DNA of 6,506 bases, taken from an uncultured Chryseolinea sp. (GTDB lineage: Bacteria > Bacteroidota > Bacteroidia > Cytophagales > Cyclobacteriaceae). The stretch lies in assembly GCA_946478915.1 (NCBI GenBank), contig CAMLER010000298.1, forward strand, positions 1 to 6,506, in the 5' to 3' direction. Shown here piece by piece: positions 5,636 to 6,506 of the stretch. Every line of letters begins with the position of its first letter. Position 1 is the stretch's first letter. Made by a program: the position numbers and the translations under genes. The notes beneath the pieces were generated by a model. It searched no databases. It was not told where the DNA came from and worked only from the letters and a program-made list of their open reading frames with translations.

Positions 5636-5831
5636 ACGCGTTAGTTTTCTTTATACTATTTAGTCAGCCTATATGATGGTAGAAATGAGAAATCGCATCT
5701 GGATAAATGACATTCATCATAGCAGCCTGAATCGATAATGCAGAAATTGCTTTGACAAGACGATAATCGAAATGACAGGATGTCGCATGCGGTTTAGCCT
5801 TCTGTAATAAAGTCCCACTAAATATAAGATC
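5636..5831. promoter_or_regulatory. shared divergent promoter region of the DUF302 pair
   Basis: This 196-base gap must hold the promoters of both divergent DUF302 genes. On plus, TTGCTTTG at 5747-5754 is one mismatch from the -7 TAnnTTTG box but has no TTG at the right distance upstream. Short symmetric elements cluster to its right: CGATAATCG (5761-5769) and GACA-GGA-TGTC (5774-5784), with another CGATAAT at 5733-5739. These could be operator sites for a regulator shared by the two genes. The assignment rests on position more than on motif strength. Confidence 0.4.
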
Positions 5832-6260
5832 ATGAAAGAATTTTCACGCACAGTAAGAATTCCGTTCCAGGAAGCAGTGGATAGGATAATTGAGAATCTT
5901 CGGATTCAGGGATTCGGTGTTATTACCTCCATCGATCTGAAAGACGTATTCAAACAAAAACTGAATATCGGTTTCAGAAACTATAAAATCCTTGGAGTGT
6001 GCAATCCTTCATTCGCATATAAGGCAGTGAGCCTCGACTCCAGTATTGGCAATATGCTACCCTGCAATGTCGTGATACAGGAACACGAGAATGGTGAGGT
6101 CGAAATTACAGCTGTTAATCCTCTTAATAGTCTCGGAAGCAGTCTGCACATCAGTAATCTCGCTGATCTGGCAACTGAAGTTGGACATCGGCTGCGCATC
6201 GCTCTGGACAACACCGACCGCACGGTTTCGACAGCGCTCTTCGAAGAGGTGGAGTATTGA
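5832..6260 (+). CDS. DUF302-family protein with both conserved cysteines
   Basis: The 142-residue protein is the more typical DUF302 member of the pair. It has an N-terminal segment and helix (PFQEAVDRIIENLRIQGF, 11-28), the GVITSIDLKDVFKQKL motif (29-44) shared across the family, NYKILGVCNPSFAYKAV with Cys57 (50-66), SSIGNMLPCNVVI with Cys78 (70-82), the strand EVEITAVNP (89-97) and a C-terminal helix (about 109-125). The function is unknown; the family is widespread and is sometimes found beside sulfur, redox and metal genes. Cys57 and Cys78 sit in the two best-conserved loops and might meet to bind a metal or form a disulfide, which is inference. No signal peptide is visible. ATG 5832 is the first Met and lies 11 residues before the conserved helix. 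No Shine-Dalgarno sequence is present. A weak hairpin follows 40 bases after the stop. Confidence 0.92.
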   Translation: MKEFSRTVRIPFQEAVDRIIENLRIQGFGVITSIDLKDVFKQKLNIGFRNYKILGVCNPSFAYKAVSLDSSIGNMLPCNVVIQEHENGEVEITAVNPLNSLGSSLHISNLADLATEVGHRLRIALDNTDRTVSTALFEEVEY

Positions 6261-6299
6261 AAAAAATTCATCAAACTACATCGGAATCACAGGCCATTT

Positions 6300-6318
6300 A
6301 AGGAAAGAGGTTCCTTTT
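6300..6318 (+). terminator. weak hairpin with T-run after the DUF302 gene
   Basis: AAGGAA (6300-6305) pairs with TTCCTT (6311-6316) across a five-base loop, and the T-run reaches four with the two T that follow. It lies 40 bases after the DUF302 stop, a plausible place for an intrinsic terminator. The stem is short and has only two G-C pairs, so termination may be weak. The same purine-rich arm could be read as a Shine-Dalgarno sequence for an open frame running off the right end. Confidence 0.3.
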
Positions 6319-6506
6319 GAGCATTCGCTCCACCCCTTTTACCCCGATAAATCTTAAACAAGAATTAATTTTCGCATTCGATTTGCTTCATGTGCGCCAG
6401 CCTTTCCCCTGGATTCAGTTCAACTGCGAACTAAACCCAGACGCTAAATTGTTCTCTGGGACAAGCACGACCTCAAATGCCAAGATTAAACTTCAGCAAT
6501 GCCCGG

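Noticed and set aside
5981..6357. Frames on the other strand and in the +1 frame over the right-hand DUF302 gene
   Set aside because: They lie mostly within a clear DUF302 gene and their translations carry no recognisable motif; they are shadows.
6418..6433. AGTTC/GAACT hairpin near the right end
   Set aside because: Five base pairs with no T-run or gene context; expected by chance.

Overview
The window reads as ordinary chromosomal DNA of a free-living member of the Bacteroidota (Cytophagales- or Chitinophaga-like). That assignment is an inference. It rests on the family mix (CHASE3 histidine kinase, DUF4136 lipoprotein, two-domain universal stress protein, DUF302 proteins), on the near absence of Shine-Dalgarno sequences before clear starts, and on long AT-rich intergenic stretches. 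No rRNA, tRNA, CRISPR array, insertion sequence or phage gene was seen.

Layout from left to right. Positions 1-618 are AT-rich and hold no certain gene. They contain a 16-bp palindrome, two runs of ten A and a doubtful 31-codon frame with a Lys/Arg tail. A plus-strand gene (619-1554) encodes a [2Fe-2S] ferredoxin domain fused to a class III nucleotide cyclase. A 337-base gap follows, with a doubtful 33-codon hydrophobic frame and an 8-bp inverted repeat. Next come a two-domain universal stress protein (1892-2743) and a DUF4136 lipoprotein (2852-3388), both on plus. A CHASE3 sensor histidine kinase lies convergently on minus (3421-4791). Beyond it is a regulatory-looking 403-base gap with a 12-bp FNR/CRP-like palindrome. 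Finally, two divergent DUF302 genes (5195-5635 minus, 5832-6260 plus) share a 196-base intergenic region. The last 246 bases hold a weak hairpin and no certain gene.

There is no tight operon: nearly every gene has its own upstream region. The shared theme is sensing and stress: a possibly redox-controlled cyclic nucleotide source, an ATP-binding stress protein, an envelope lipoprotein, an extracytoplasmic sensor kinase without an adjacent response regulator, and paired DUF302 proteins. The most interesting hypothesis is a local circuit in which redox state sets cyclic nucleotide production, read by a CRP/FNR-family regulator at sites such as the palindrome at 4897-4908. Only the gene architecture and the palindrome are seen directly. 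The circuit is inference, and no CRP/FNR gene is present in the window.
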